Of a DNA stretch of 64,000 bases, positions 31,563 to 43,200 are shown piece after piece (the stretch's first letter is position 1; each line of letters starts with the position of its first letter). The notes beneath the pieces were generated by a model, which worked only from the letters and a program-made list of their open reading frames with translations, was not told the DNA's origin and ran no database searches. Source of the stretch: Jaminaea rosea (lineage: Eukaryota > Basidiomycota > Exobasidiomycetes > Microstromatales); the NCBI RefSeq assembly GCF_003144245.1, contig NW_020289975.1, forward strand, positions 62,001 through 126,000. Direction: 5' to 3'. A program made the translations under genes and the position numbers.

Positions 31563-34500
31563 ATGGGGAAAAGGAGCGGGAAAGCTCGTCGAGCCATCGA
31601 AGATGACGAATTTTCATCCAGCGACGATAGCAGCAGCTCGCGCGAGGCATCCACCTCCAAGCTGGGTGGGAAGCGCGGTCGCCGGACGATGCATGATGAG
31701 GCCAACCTTGGAGCCTTCGGGGATGACGACGATCACGAGCGGAGAGGCAGTCGAAGGGCTACTTCCAGCCGTAGTCTACTCAAAAGGCAAGCATTTGTTC
31801 CGGCATCGTCTTCGAAACCGATTGCAGAGGAGAACGAGCGACAGGGCGAAAGCAGCGCGTCCGAGTCAGATGGAGAGGATGCTCTGATGAAGGAGGCTCA
31901 GCAGACACGAGGGGAGGACGAGCTCGACGACGATGCCGCTTTCAAGCCTGCATCATTCTTTTCATCACGAGCACAGAGGGATCGAATGGATGAGGATGCC
32001 GACGACGAGGATGCTTCAGCAGCAAGGCCCGGTATAGGTGGACGAGGCGGTATTGGCAGCAGCAGCTCGACTGCCTCAACTTCAAGGGGAGGCATAGGCT
32101 CAAGAGCGCCACCAATGTTTGCTCCAGCATCTTCTTCCAGCTCTACACCATCTTTCGCTCCAGCAGTCTCCTCATACTCATCTGCTCCGTCCTTCCAGCC
32201 ACCCTCCATCCCCACGCAAGCTCCCTCCTTCACCCCATCAACCCTCCAAGACGCTGGCGTCCCAACTTCCTTCGGCGCCGCTCCCCCCGTCGCTCCCTCG
32301 GATGCCTTTAAGCGCACTCCAGCCAAAGGACCATCGAAGCGCTCTTTCCTCATGCCGCCGCAAACAGACATTAAATTCGGCACAGGCTCAGGCGGCGGAT
32401 TCAACCCTGCGGCCTACCTTGCCTCCATGGGCTGGGATGGTGGCGGGCTGGGAGAGAAGGGGGATGGGATGGTGAAGCCCATCGAGGTGCAGCTTCGCCC
32501 AGAACGCGCAGGTATCGCCTTCGGTGGCAGGAGGGAGAAGACGAAGCAAGCTCGCGACGAGGCTAGAAGACGAGGGGAGGAGGTCAGCGAGAGCGAGGAT
32601 GAGAAGGCTGAGCGAAGGCGGAGAGAGAAGAAAGCGGGGCGAGGTGTTGGGAAGGAGGCCCGCCAACAAGATGCGGCGGATTTGCGCAAGGCTTGGACAA
32701 AGGAGCGTAAGCCTCGCAAGCCGAAGGTGGAGCATCGCACCTATGAGGAGATACTGGAGGCTGCAGGTGGGCAGCCGGAGCAGAATGTCGGGCAGATCAT
32801 CGATGCGCGTAGCAAGGATCTCAAGGAGGTCTCCTCCCTCGCCTCTGCTCTTGCGCACCATCCTGTCCCCACGAGCGATTCGATGCGCCTTCCAGAGCTG
32901 CGTCACAATCTCCGGCTCATTGCAGAGAGCAGCAAGAACACACTCGATGGGCTGGCGAAGGAGGGGACGGCAATCCTTGACAAGCGTAGATGGCTCAAGC
33001 GCGAGCAGGAGGAGAGCACGCGTCGAAGCACAAAGGCGAGGCAAGAGATTGAGCGGCTGGAGAAGGTGCTTGCGGTAGTCAAGGAAATTGAAGCCATCGG
33101 CAAGAAGAGCATGGCGGATGCGTCGGTCGGGCTGGCCGACTTCGACACTGCCGTTGCAGCCATCCAGTCAGCAAGCAAGCATGGAGCGCAGGACATGGGA
33201 CTCGACGAGGCCGTCGTTGGTGCCATCGCGCCTTGCTTCAAGAGGATCATGGTCGCGTGGCACCCTCTCGAGGACGGGGAGGCTGGGCAGAGTGTGCATT
33301 TCCTCACACGATGGCGACGTGCTCTCAACATACCCGCCGAGAGCTCCAGTGATGCTGAGGGCAAGTCGCTTATCGATCGCTCAGCACCCCATCGCCCCAG
33401 CACTACCTCAAGCGCGGCAGACGAGATGTCACCGCACGGCTCTCTCCTCTACCACCTCTGGCTTCCCAAAGTCCGCTCAGCGATCAACAATGACTGGAAG
33501 CCTCACCATCCTACCGCCGTCGTTGCCCTTCTGACAGCATGGCGTCCACTCCTCCCGCGGTACATCTGGGACAACGTTGCAGACCAAGTCCTTCTGCCTA
33601 AACTGCAGCGCGCCGTCAGCGACTGGGAGCCGAAGGCGGCCAAGGCTTCGTTGCACCATATTATCTTCCCATGGCTACCCTTACTCGGAGGGGAAGACGG
33701 TGGTCGATTGGACGAGGTGATGGGCGAGGCACGCAGGCGATTACGCGTGGCAATCAAAGCCTGGCAACCCGGCGCCCTCGCTGAGGCCGACGAAGCGCTT
33801 CGTCGTGAGCTCAGCCTGTGGCGCGAATTCTTTCCCACCCACCAGGACTTCGACTCTCTCCTCCTCACCGCGCTACTCCCAAAGCTTTCCTCCCATCTCT
33901 CCTCTACGCTCAGCATTAACCCGTCCGCGCAAGATCTCGCGCCACTGCAGCGTGTGCTGGCCTTCAAGTCCCTGCTACGCAGCAAGATGCTCGCCCGCCT
34001 CCTCGAGGCCGAGTTCGTGCCGAAATGGCTGGACACCCTCTGGCTCTGGCTCCGTCAGCCTGGAGTGGACATGGGCGAGGTGGCGCAGTGGTATTCTTGG
34101 TGGAAGGCGTACCTAAGCGAGGAGCAAGGCCTGCCAATTGGGGATGATGCGAGCGGGGGCAGGGCGGAGGCGTACAAGGGAGTAAAAGCAGGGCTTGTAC
34201 AGGGCATTGCACTGATCTCAACGGCGCTCGAGATGGAGGAAGGAGAGAGGGGCCAGAAACTTGCCAAGCCAGAGTTCAAGCCGAGGCGCAATGAGGGCAA
34301 GAGCGCGAAGCCCACGGCGACGACAAAGCAAGCACGGCCCGCTGCGGCCTCCTTGCGCGAGGAGGACGACGACTCCTCGTCCGCTTTCCGTCGCATCGTT
34401 GAATCCCGCCTCTCTGCGTCCGACGTACTCTGCTTCCCCCTCGGGCGGGCACATGAGCGGACCGGCCGCCCCTTGCTCAAAGCGAGCGCGACTGCGACCA

Positions 34501-34661
34501 CTGGTGTGGGAAGCGGAGGTGTCACTTTCTACCTCGACGACGATGTTGTTTGGGCTGAGGAGCGTGTGGAGGGGAGGAAGGAGTACGTGCCCGTTGGTGT
34601 GGATGAGCTCATTGCGCGGGCAAAGAAGAGTGACGGGCCGGCGGGAAGGACTAGGAGGTGA
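31563..34661 (+). CDS. NTR1: G-patch spliceosome-disassembly factor (NTR1/TFIP11)
   Basis: The single-exon protein of 1032 residues matches the tuftelin-interacting protein 11 / Ntr1 (Spp382) family, which activates the DEAH helicase Prp43 through its G-patch to release the lariat intron from spent spliceosomes in the nucleus. An acidic, Ser-rich N-terminal TIP region is followed by the G-patch at about 270-320 (AAYLASMGWDGGGLGEKGDG, then IEVQLRPERAGIAFG). A basic stretch and predicted coiled coil lead into the GCFC domain: LWLPKVRSAINNDW, HPTAVVALLTAWRPLLPRYI and LLPKLQRAVSDW around 620-700. The C-terminus carries the conserved VTFYLDDDVVWAEE and VGVDELIARA. The start ATG (CGTCATGGGG) begins MGKRSGKARR; earlier in-frame codons are not ATG. 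Confidence 0.9.
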   Translation: MGKRSGKARRAIEDDEFSSSDDSSSSREASTSKLGGKRGRRTMHDEANLGAFGDDDDHERRGSRRATSSRSLLKRQAFVPASSSKPIAEENERQGESSASESDGEDALMKEAQQTRGEDELDDDAAFKPASFFSSRAQRDRMDEDADDEDASAARPGIGGRGGIGSSSSTASTSRGGIGSRAPPMFAPASSSSSTPSFAPAVSSYSSAPSFQPPSIPTQAPSFTPSTLQDAGVPTSFGAAPPVAPSDAFKRTPAKGPSKRSFLMPPQTDIKFGTGSGGGFNPAAYLASMGWDGGGLGEKGDGMVKPIEVQLRPERAGIAFGGRREKTKQARDEARRRGEEVSESEDEKAERRRREKKAGRGVGKEARQQDAADLRKAWTKERKPRKPKVEHRTYEEILEAAGGQPEQNVGQIIDARSKDLKEVSSLASALAHHPVPTSDSMRLPELRHNLRLIAESSKNTLDGLAKEGTAILDKRRWLKREQEESTRRSTKARQEIERLEKVLAVVKEIEAIGKKSMADASVGLADFDTAVAAIQSASKHGAQDMGLDEAVVGAIAPCFKRIMVAWHPLEDGEAGQSVHFLTRWRRALNIPAESSSDAEGKSLIDRSAPHRPSTTSSAADEMSPHGSLLYHLWLPKVRSAINNDWKPHHPTAVVALLTAWRPLLPRYIWDNVADQVLLPKLQRAVSDWEPKAAKASLHHIIFPWLPLLGGEDGGRLDEVMGEARRRLRVAIKAWQPGALAEADEALRRELSLWREFFPTHQDFDSLLLTALLPKLSSHLSSTLSINPSAQDLAPLQRVLAFKSLLRSKMLARLLEAEFVPKWLDTLWLWLRQPGVDMGEVAQWYSWWKAYLSEEQGLPIGDDASGGRAEAYKGVKAGLVQGIALISTALEMEEGERGQKLAKPEFKPRRNEGKSAKPTATTKQARPAAASLREEDDDSSSAFRRIVESRLSASDVLCFPLGRAHERTGRPLLKASATATTGVGSGGVTFYLDDDVVWAEERVEGRKEYVPVGVDELIARAKKSDGPAGRTRR

Positions 34662-34975
34662 GCCGCAGCCGCAGACACGCGAACAAGGCTGGGTGCAATG
34701 CCATTTGCTGCCAATCTTCGCCGCGGCGTGAGAACGGCAAAACGCTCGGACCGCTCGGCCGGCACGCGTCTTCTCGGCTGAGGGACGCTACTCCAAAGTA
34801 CTTCTAGGCGTAGTGAACGCCAAGGCCGCTGCCGCAATATCAGGCCGCCACGGCTTCGCGGCGAGCGGATGTGTGATGCGTTCGAAGCTGTTGATTGCAA
34901 TGGCTACTCTTGTCGAACGAATGAGAATGATCCCATCCTTCCTCTCTTTTCCTCACATCGCAACTTCAAACGACA
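34662..34975. other. Intergenic gap, 314 bp
   Basis: The gap lies between NTR1 and the OPT transporter on the same strand. It contains the NTR1 3' end and the transporter promoter; a C/T-rich run lies just before the transporter ATG. Nothing else is evident. Confidence 0.4.
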
Positions 34976-37685
34976 ATGGCTCAAGAGGATCGCATTGAAT
35001 CTGGTGACGCAAGCTCGATCACGCTCCCCGCAATCACCCAGCCCCAGGTCACGAAAGAGACCCAAAGTTCAGAGACACAGACGCCAATTGGCGAGAGGTC
35101 AAACGAGAAGGGCGTCGCAGACAAGATCAAGGGATCAGACCAGGTGAAGGTCACCACGGAGGAATACGACGAGTTGAGCGGCAACAATGAGACCGTCTTT
35201 GATGCCGCGGGTGAGCCGATTGTTGTCACCGGTCAGTAGCACACTTCGGCGCCGTACAATCGTTTGTTGCTGACGGCGTTGACACTTGTTCGCAGGCTAC
35301 GACGTCTCTCGCTACATCGTCTCAACTCGTGATGACGGCGATCCTCCCCTCACTTTTCGTTGCATCGTACTGGGTTCCTTGTTCTCTCTACTCGCCAGCA
35401 CAATTCATGTGAGCTCGGGGACACGCTGCCTGTCTCAGTCGCCGAGCTCACCCTTTGATTCTCGCGACCTTCCAGATGATCTACACCTTCAAGCCCGCCC
35501 AAGCAGGCGTCAGTGGCCTCTTCCTTCAGATTGTAGTCTGGATCTTTGGCCAGGCATGGGCCCGCTTCACCCCTTCGCCAGAGCGTTTCAAGTCCGCCAC
35601 GGTGCAGCGTGTCCTGCGTTTCCTCAATAGCGGTCAGCCATTCCTGATCAAGGAGCATGTCATTGCGGCTCTCATCTCGGGAGCGAGCAGCAATGCTCAG
35701 GCTGGCATTGAGATCTTTGCCGTCGAGCGACTCTACTACAACAAGAATACGGACGTGAGTCGGCGAATCGTGGATCGCCCAATTGCTGGAGCATGACTGA
35801 CGCCATTGCCATGTCTCGCCGCCGCAGGTCCTCACCGCCCTCCTGGGCACCTTCTCCGTCACTACCATTGGCTTCGTCCTCGCCGGCTTTATGCGTCCTC
35901 TCATCGTCTACCCCAGCGAGATGGTCTTTTGGGGCACGTTGCCGCAGGTGGTGCTCTACCAGAACCTGCATCACGACATGAAGAACAATCGAGAGCGCGT
36001 CATCAAGTTCACACGCTGGTTCTCTCTCGCCTTTCTGTGGGAAGTGGTGCCCGCGTGGATCGCGCCCATGGCGAGTGGCTTGTCAGTCTTCTGCTTGGCC
36101 TCACTAAGGGCGCCAAAAGACACTCAGCAGGTGATGACGAATGTCTTTGGTGGGGCGGGGAGTAATGAGGGCCTGGGCTTGGGCAACATCAGCCTGGACT
36201 GGCAGTACATGTGAGCAGCGAGGACGAGCCATACTCTCAGCAAATATCCACGCTGACATCGTCTGGCCCACGCGCGCGTGCAGCCAATCCGGCTTCCTAT
36301 CGCTCCCCTTCAAGCAGCAAGCCAACTCCTGGATTGGCCTCGCCATCGGCTTCATCGTTATGCCCGCCCTCTACTACGGCAACGCCTGGGGCGCCAAGTC
36401 TCTTCCTTTCATGTCCACTGACCTCTTCACGCAAGACGGCCGCCACTTCAAGCTGCTCAGCGTGATCGGCGATGATTTCAAGGTCGACCGAGCCAAACTA
36501 GCCGAGGTAGGCCTCCCCCGAATGACCGCCACCACGCTTTGGGGCTTCTTCACGCAGAACTGCGCAATTGGCGCCCTCATCACGCACGTCCTCCTCTTCT
36601 ACGGCTCCTCCGTCATCAAGACGCTCAAGCACACGCGCGCAGGCACGCTGCAAGACCCACACTACCAGGCGATGCGCAAGTACAAGGAGGTTCCCTTCTG
36701 GTGGTACGGGCTGGTCTTCTCCCTGTCCATTCTCGCCGGTGTGATCGTCAATGCCAAAGGAACGACGACCCTCCCCGTGTGGGGCCTCTTTGTTGCCCTA
36801 GCCCTCGGATTCTTCATCGCCCCGTTCTCTGCCATCTTGCTCGGCCTCTTCGGCAACAGCGTTGCCACAAACGGCCTCAGCAAAATGGTCGCCGGCATAG
36901 TACATCCTGCCTCGCCCCTCGCCAACCTGTGGTTTGCCGCTTTTAGTCACCAAATCGTGGTCCTCGGCCTGAATCTGTCCAATTGGCTCAAGATAGGGCA
37001 GTACACCAAGGTGCCGCATCGCGTCCTTTTCCTCGCGCAGATGTACGCGAGCCTGCTTGGGGCCTTCTTCAGTTACGTGATCATGGCTACAATTGTGAGC
37101 AGAGAGAAGCCGTTGCTACTGAACGCCAATCAGGGCGACCACACGTGGAGTGCAGCCCATATTGGCGGGGTGAATACTGCGTCAATCACGTGGGCGATGG
37201 CGAGGGATGTATACTCTTTGAAGGGTCCCTACGGCATAGTGCCGCTCGGGTTGTTGATCGGTGCGGGGGCCCCTTTGCTTCACTTCTTTGTTATGAAAGC
37301 CCTGAAGCGATTCAAGGAGAGGAAGGGACGCAACCAAGGTGTCCACAACCGGAACGCCGTCTCGCCGTCGCGCTTCCCCATCGCCGCGCCCATCATCATC
37401 GCATACTCGGGCGCCTACCACTCCGGCATCACCAGCCAGATGATGTCGACGATCCTTGTTGGCGTATTGAGCCAGTACGTGATGCGCACCCGCAGGGCCA
37501 GGTGGTTCAACCGCTGGAATTACTTGCTAGGCGCAGCGCTGGACGGTGGATCAGAGACCATGATCTTTGTCCTGAGCTTTGCCGTCTTGGGAGCGGGAGG
37601 CAAGGCGGTGCGCTTTCCCAGGTGGTTCGGCAATCTGGACCAGGACAAGGATGGGCAATATCCTGATCATTGCACTGTCTTCTGA
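34976..37685 (+). CDS. Oligopeptide transporter, OPT family
   Basis: The 810-residue multi-pass membrane protein belongs to the OPT family, proton-coupled importers of tetra-/pentapeptides, glutathione or metal chelates, usually at the plasma membrane. Family blocks seen are DPPLTFRCIVLGSLFSLLAS, SGLFLQIVVWIFGQAWARF, FNIKEHV-like FLIKEHVIAALISG, DWQYIQSGFLSLPFKQQANS, KYKEVPFWWYGLVF and a C-terminal VLGAGGKAVRFPRWFGN. There are five exons: 34976-35231, 35296-35408, 35476-35754, 35828-36210 and 36284-37685. Introns are 64-73 nt with GT-AG ends, and every junction restores the frame. The N-terminal 85 residues are a hydrophilic cytoplasmic tail. The length fits the family (about 750-900). Its position beside small secreted proteins may be chance. 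Confidence 0.92.
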
Positions 37686-37934
37686 TCGCGTCGAGCCAGA
37701 GCGAGATGAATGAAGGTGGCTGCACATTCTTGTTCTTCTTCCTTCGGTCCGAAAATCGCGAGACGGGTCTACATTGCGTGCACATCGCCTGGTACGGATG
37801 AAGAGGCAACGTGATCCAAAGTACTCCGCACTCTCACCTGTGACCCTTGACTGCCTTCCTCCAAGTACCTGCACCCTGTTGAAAAGTTTCATTCAACTCT
37901 CAACTTCTCTCCACACAGCTTGAGCCATCTCAAC

Positions 37935-38348
37935 ATGCCCGCCTTCTTCGTCCTGCTCCTCATCTTGACCACTTGCGCCGCAGCACAGGTCGACATCCAG
38001 GCTGGCAAGAAATCTGGCCGTCTGCCGGACTCAAATCCTATCCCCTTGGCCAACTGCTGGGACACGACCGACTGCACGGGCTTGGTACAGGAGTTCTCTG
38101 GCCCCATTGGCTCGACGCACAACATCACTCTGAATCTATGCGTGCGTCCAATGAGCGAGGTGCCTTTCGGCTGAACAACTGATGATCTCTTCGACGCCAC
38201 GTAGGTGTCGATCAAGCCTGCTTCCCGCTCATTGATTGGTCAAGCATGCACCGATCTTGACTGCGCTGGCCACTGCAAGAACATTACGATGGAGACTTGC
38301 ACGGTGGTGCCGACTGGACATGAATATTTTCATAGCGTGTGCAAGTGA
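37935..38348 (+). CDS. Small secreted eight-cysteine protein (SSP1)
   Basis: The predicted precursor is 116 residues. A classic signal peptide, MPAFFVLLLILTTCAAAQ, is followed by a mature domain with eight cysteines spaced C-x5-C-x21-C-x14-C-x4-C-x3-C-x7-C-x13-C, ending one residue after the last. Two exons, 37935-38141 and 38205-38348, are split by a 63-nt phase-0 intron directly after the third cysteine codon. The frame without splicing stops at once with no cysteines. It is a paralogue of the gene at 45105-45549, with identical cysteine spacing and intron position. Such small secreted proteins are often effectors or cell-wall proteins, but nothing here decides the function. N-glycosylation sequons (NIT) occur twice. 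Confidence 0.78.
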
Positions 38349-38830
38349 GAGCGGAGGGGCGGCTACCAGTGCCGCCTTGCGTCTCGTTTCCTTAGCCTAC
38401 AGTACAGTGATATTATCGTGGGCATTGCCGACAGCTGGTCTGGCGCGAGCCTTTGCCCAATCCAAACCTTCTCTACTCTCTGTCGCCTCGTTCGATTTAG
38501 CAGGTCCATCGGGGACACGTTGCCTCGCTGACCACTGTCCATGGAGCATGACCGTGGGCGGCCAATCATGGGCCAGGGTTGAGCGGGCCGGATTCAAAGC
38601 GTTTGTGTCCGATCTGTACGGTGTACTGGCGGTACCAACGGCGTGCTCAACCAGCAGCGTCCAACTGACTGTCTTGTCCCTTCTCCTTCCTCACCAAATT
38701 TGAACGACCGCCCTGATCCTTCTCGTATGAGTCGAGCACAACAGTGAGACATAATGGTCGGCGGCCTGAACATGCTCATCCAGAAACGCTTACAGTCTGC
38801 CTCTAGCATCGCAAAGCAGCATCCCCAATC
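38349..38830. other. Intergenic gap, 482 bp, between SSP1 and SSP2
   Basis: Open frames here are short and have no recognisable motif or plausible splice partner. The stretch should contain the SSP1 3' UTR and SSP2 promoter. Confidence 0.35.
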
Positions 38831-39022
38831 ATGCGCGCCACCAGCCTCGCTGCCACCATTTTGCTCCTCGTCGCCATCACCACAGGCGTATCAGGGAAGC
38901 TTTGCTGCTCTTCGCACATGCAGAGGAAGTGCAGTTCTCGCGAATTCTGCAATGCCGATGAGGAAGAGGTGAAGGGTTCGTGCTGCTACGGCGATAAGAC
39001 TTGCTACTGTAATGGTGGATGA
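38831..39022 (+). CDS. Small secreted cysteine-rich peptide (SSP2)
   Basis: This intronless gene encodes 63 residues. The signal peptide is MRATSLAATILLLVAITTGV(SG). The mature peptide of about 41 residues has eight cysteines with the pattern CC-x7-C-x5-C-x10-CC-x5-C-x-C and ends shortly after the last. This differs from SSP1/SSP3, so it is a separate family. The two CC pairs and the compact size suggest a disulphide-knotted extracellular peptide. Function is unknown; an effector, antimicrobial or wall-associated role is possible. The short length makes the call dependent on the signal peptide plus cysteine density, which together are unlikely by chance. Confidence 0.68.
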   Translation: MRATSLAATILLLVAITTGVSGKLCCSSHMQRKCSSREFCNADEEEVKGSCCYGDKTCYCNGG

Positions 39023-39725
39023 AAGCTGAGAGTTAGGTGGGCGGGAATCTTTCCTAAGTGGCGTGAATGTCGATGGAGAGGAGGAAGGGAGAGAAGAGGG
39101 CTTGAGCTTAGAGGTGAAAAGCCACCTGGAGTGTGATACCCCGTCCACCCGCGCGAGGGAGGAGCGAGCGGTCAACAAGCGTAGTCACAACACCGAAGAT
39201 TTCGACAGGCATCATCTTGCAATCTTCTCGACAAAAGAACTCCATAGCCCTTCGGCTGAAAGTCAATGCTCATACGTGCTCTCACTGTACCCTCTCGAGA
39301 ATGGGCGGAGAGTGTCCGAATTGTGTTGGAAGAATCAGACAGGTAAGTGCCGAAGACGAAAGCCACGAATCTTGTGAAAAGGTCGTGGACGACTTGATAG
39401 CCAGGCGACATCGTGAGAAAGCTGAGATGGATGAGCGTTACCCTGCCGCCTCACCCAACGGTCCCCTCCCACTTGCGGAAGAGACTGTCGATCCTCGCTT
39501 TGATCGACGTGGGGGGTCGCTGCCCCTCCAGCACCTCATCGAGAGCCTTCATGTTGCGCTGCTTGTAGTACCAAGCCTGGCATCGAGCGCGGGAGTGGTG
39601 GTTCAGCGGTGATCTGACTGGCCGTGGAGTAGCGAGACTCTCACAATGATCTTCAGGTCTTCCTCTGACCTCGGCAGAGGCGAGACGCGTCAGTCAGCGC
39701 ACAAATTCACTCCGGGGCAGCGAGT
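39023..39725. other. Intergenic gap, 703 bp
   Basis: A frame open from 39301 to 39612 begins MGGECPNCVGRI and is preceded in frame by HTCSHC, giving a CxxC...CxxC look, but no ATG or convincing acceptor lies upstream of the first pair. I do not call a gene. The rest shows nothing clear. Confidence 0.35.
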
Positions 39726-39914
39726 TCACTTCCCCTTGGTGAACGCCTTACCAGGTCCCGTCTTCCCAGCCTGCTTGATATCTTTGATGATTTTCTTGTC
39801 CTGATCCTCCTCCTTCTTGGCCTCCTTACTGGAGCTGGTGCTGGGCTTGCTCTCGTCATCAGAGCTGAGGGACGAGGCAGCGCTTCGCTTTTGGGCGGGC
39901 TTGCGAGGTGGCAT
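39726..39914 (-). CDS. Small basic lysine/serine-rich protein
   Basis: A 62-residue intronless frame begins MPPRKPAQKRSAASSLSSDD and ends KAGKTGPGKAFTKGK-like after a run of Lys, Asp and Glu. It has no cysteine, no hydrophobic segment and no known domain. Compositionally it resembles small nuclear or nucleolar basic proteins with an SSDDE casein-kinase-type patch. The ATG context (GGCATGCC on the coding strand) is acceptable. It may be a real small gene or a fortuitous frame; the strongly protein-like composition favours the former modestly. Confidence 0.45.
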   Translation of the reverse strand: MPPRKPAQKRSAASSLSSDDESKPSTSSSKEAKKEEDQDKKIIKDIKQAGKTGPGKAFTKGK

Positions 39915-40244
39915 GGCTGGAGATAGCTCGTGGGTGTGGTTTGGAAAGGGAGTACAGCAACGTACGTCGTGAGGCTGATCACCAAGGGCCAGGTTGCCAA
40001 CCAGAGCTCTTCAGAATTAATCAACTGCCGTGCACGACCCGTGAGGACGATAAGCACGCGGCTGCTGATGAGGTAGTGTTCACACTCGCAGGCAAAAGCG
40101 CAGAACAGATTGCGAAGCCAGTCAACTCGCATGTGCAAGCGTGCCTGCCTGTTCAAGAAAACAGCGAGAGTGCTCATGTGATGCAGCGATCCATTTGCTA
40201 GCAAAGCACTCAGCGTTCAACCACATCTTGCGCGTCTGCCCACG
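39915..40244. other. Intergenic gap, 330 bp
   Basis: The gap lies upstream of the small basic gene and downstream of the RING gene. No gene or structured element is seen. It should hold the small gene's promoter and the RING gene terminator. Confidence 0.35.
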
Positions 40245-43200
40245 TCACATTGGCCCCACGCCCGCCTCCACCACCCGCTCAACCGCCTCAATCCTGCACG
40301 TAGGGCAAGCCCGACTCCTAGTCCTAAACCACGTCCGCGCACACGGCTCCTCGTGGAACACATGCAGACACTGAAGCACAACAGCCATCTGTCCCTCCTT
40401 GAACTGGCTCATGCAAACCGCACAGCGTTCCACCCTCAAGCCTAGGCAGGCTAGCTTGCTCTTCGTTTTGCCCTCTCGCGTGACACGGCGCGACTCGAGG
40501 TACACCGGGCCTACGGGCAGGGATGCCATCTCGTGAGGCGTGAGGATGCCTCCACGAGAGGCTTCGGCAGGGCCCAGGAATTCTTGGAGCGCGGCAAGCT
40601 CGTCGAAGTGGGAGCCATCAAGGTCGAGGCGCGAGGCGAGAACATCCAGATCGGTTATGCCTAGCGAAGGTTGGCGACGTGGTGGGGAGCGGGAGGGGGA
40701 GGGCGAAGAGGCGTCGTCATCTTCCGTGTTGGCGGGGCCAGAGATGTTGGAAGCTGACTGAGGCGGAGGCATCGTAGACGAGGGCGCGGAGCTGTCTTGA
40801 CGGAGTCTGAAGCTATTGCTGTCAGTGCTACCCTGGCGCAGTGTAGATGACCTGCCTGCGGGTGAAGTGATAGCCTCAGAGGGCTCCGCGTTCACAGGAG
40901 GCTGGCTCGCGAGCGCCTCGCGCCCTTGTCCATTGCTTCTGGCCGGCATCGTTGGCGGCGTAGGCAAAGGCCTCCTGCCGGTATGCGGCGGCACGACGAT
41001 GATGTCCGGCGGGCTGGCTACGGCTGCCGATTCGGTGGAGCTCGTGCGGCGCGCTTCTTGCCTTGGCTCAGCCAAAACGAGCGGCACAGCAGGCCTTGGT
41101 GGCAGCTGAGGTGGGCTGGCTCCGGGCATTTGAGAAACTCCTGATGCCATAGAAGGCGGAGGTGGCGGTGGACGTCGCACGGTCGTAGGCGGAGAGATCC
41201 TGTTAGGCAATGGAGGAGTTGCTCTGCGCTGCGGAACCTCCTGACCACCGTTCAATCGCTGCGCTGCCGAAGCAGAAGAGGCAGGCGGCGCCGTGGTCGA
41301 CGCGGTGCTTGCGACTCGCTGTCGCGGAGGAACAGGAGGTGGGGCACGTCGTACTGCTCCGGAGCGGGAGATGGTGGATGCCAATGGTCGAGTGGGCGAT
41401 GCTGGGGCATCCACCGTGGCGGGCGAAGACGCTGCACCAGCGCCCTCCTGCTGCGCGCCGCCCGTCTCCTGACCAGCCTCAAACCTCGCCCTCAGCGCTG
41501 AGATCCGACTCCCGGGTACGGGCGGTCGCGCGCGTGACCCAGGTGCTGCGCCTGTGGATGAACCGCCGTCACTCGAGATAGTCGGCGCACGGCTGGGCGG
41601 GAAGTGCCTCGTTGCGTCCGTGATCTGCGGTAAGCGGGACTGGCGGGGTAGGGGGGCGTAGGAGCTCTGCCTATTTGTAAAGGGTAGCGAAGGGTCGACT
41701 GGCTGCTGCTGTTGTGGGCGAAGAGAGCCGGAGAGGAGGCGCTCGAGTGCGGCGAGGGAATTGTGTCCTCCCTGCACACCGCCTTGAATTCGTGCGATAT
41801 CCAGGAGGGCCTCGCGGCGGAGCTGTTGCTCATCTGGGAGCCCGGTGCCGACTGAGACCTTGCGTGGCGGTGCTGGCGCTGGCGGACTTGTGACGGGAAT
41901 AGACTCGCCGGAGGTCTGGCGACTCTTCGAGCTTCGCATCGATGCTCGATCGCTGGCCACCGCCACCTCAGGTCCATCAATGCTACGCGTGCTCTTCTGG
42001 CTCGACCTCCTCGTCGGAGCTTGCTGCTGCGTCGACGACCCAGGCATGGGCGCGTCAAACAACCCTTTCAGTCGATCATTTACCTCAGCCCGCCTCATAG
42101 GCTGCGGTGCACCAGGCATTCGCCCTTGCCACAAGCTGCCGCTGGACCCGCTAGCCTTGAGCGACGGCTGACTACCCATCGACGTAAGCGTCGCCGTCCT
42201 CTTCACCGGCTCCATCCCGCCTTCCTCCTCTCCGCTGAACGAAGCACTGCTCGAGCTGTCCGGCTCGAACTCGCCAGCCGGCGCGGTGTACGAGCCAGGC
42301 AGATTGGGGTCGGACGCGGCATGACGGGATTGCTGCGCAAAGAGAGCGGCGTCGGCAGGCGGTCGGACAGGCTGCTTGCCTTTACTGCTAGAAGCCGTCG
42401 GGGCAGGCGCCAAAGAGCTGTCCAAGCTTCGCCTCACGGCAGCTAGGTCCGCCGCAGCGCTCGGAGCGGAGGCTATATCTTGTGTGCTCCACCTTTCGTT
42501 GACATGTCGCTGTACTTCACCATCGTCCGGGCTCAAGCTATCGTCCGACTCAGATGCTGCCTCGCCTTCGTCTGCGGATGAGTCTGACTCAGAGGCGTCG
42601 TAGGCCAGCCCGGCACCACGACTACGGCCCAGAGCAAGTGGGGGCGGCGCTTTAGGCAGTGACTCGCGCATGATCTGTCCTGGCGAGCGTGCCATCTGCG
42701 GAGGAGCCATCGCCTCGTCCTCGGATCCAGACTCGTCGGCCACGGTAGTCGTGCGCTCAGCTGCTGCGCGCATGGCTTCGAAGGCCTTTTGCTCTGCTTC
42801 CCACGCTCCTGCAGAGTCTGATGAAGCATCTGAGGCTGAGTCATCATTGTCGTCTGGTCGAACCATCGAGGACGATGAGGCGCCTTCCGATGTAGACGTC
42901 GTCGCGCGCTCCATCTGCACCCTGTGAGCCTCCATTTCCTCTCGAGTTCTTGGAGGAGGCGCAAGCGGTACATGCAAGCCGGCGGGAGAGGCGGCAACAC
43001 CCCACGCTAGCCTTCTGCGCTCTGCTGCTGCTGAAGCATCGTCCCTGAAACGTGAGTGAGATTCTGAGCTTGGCCGTGGGCGAATAGCAGTTGCTTTGCC
43101 GCGAGGAATGGGAGATGCGCGCTGATCTGATGTCGAGCGGCTGTGTGACTTGCGGGCTCCTCCCGTTCGGGTCACCTGCAGCGAAGGCACGCTGAGGGCG

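Noticed and set aside
39301-39612. A frame with CxxC...CxxC (CSHC...CPNC) resembling a small zinc ribbon.
   Set aside because: The first CxxC pair lies upstream of the only in-frame ATG, the remainder looks random, and no acceptor fits.
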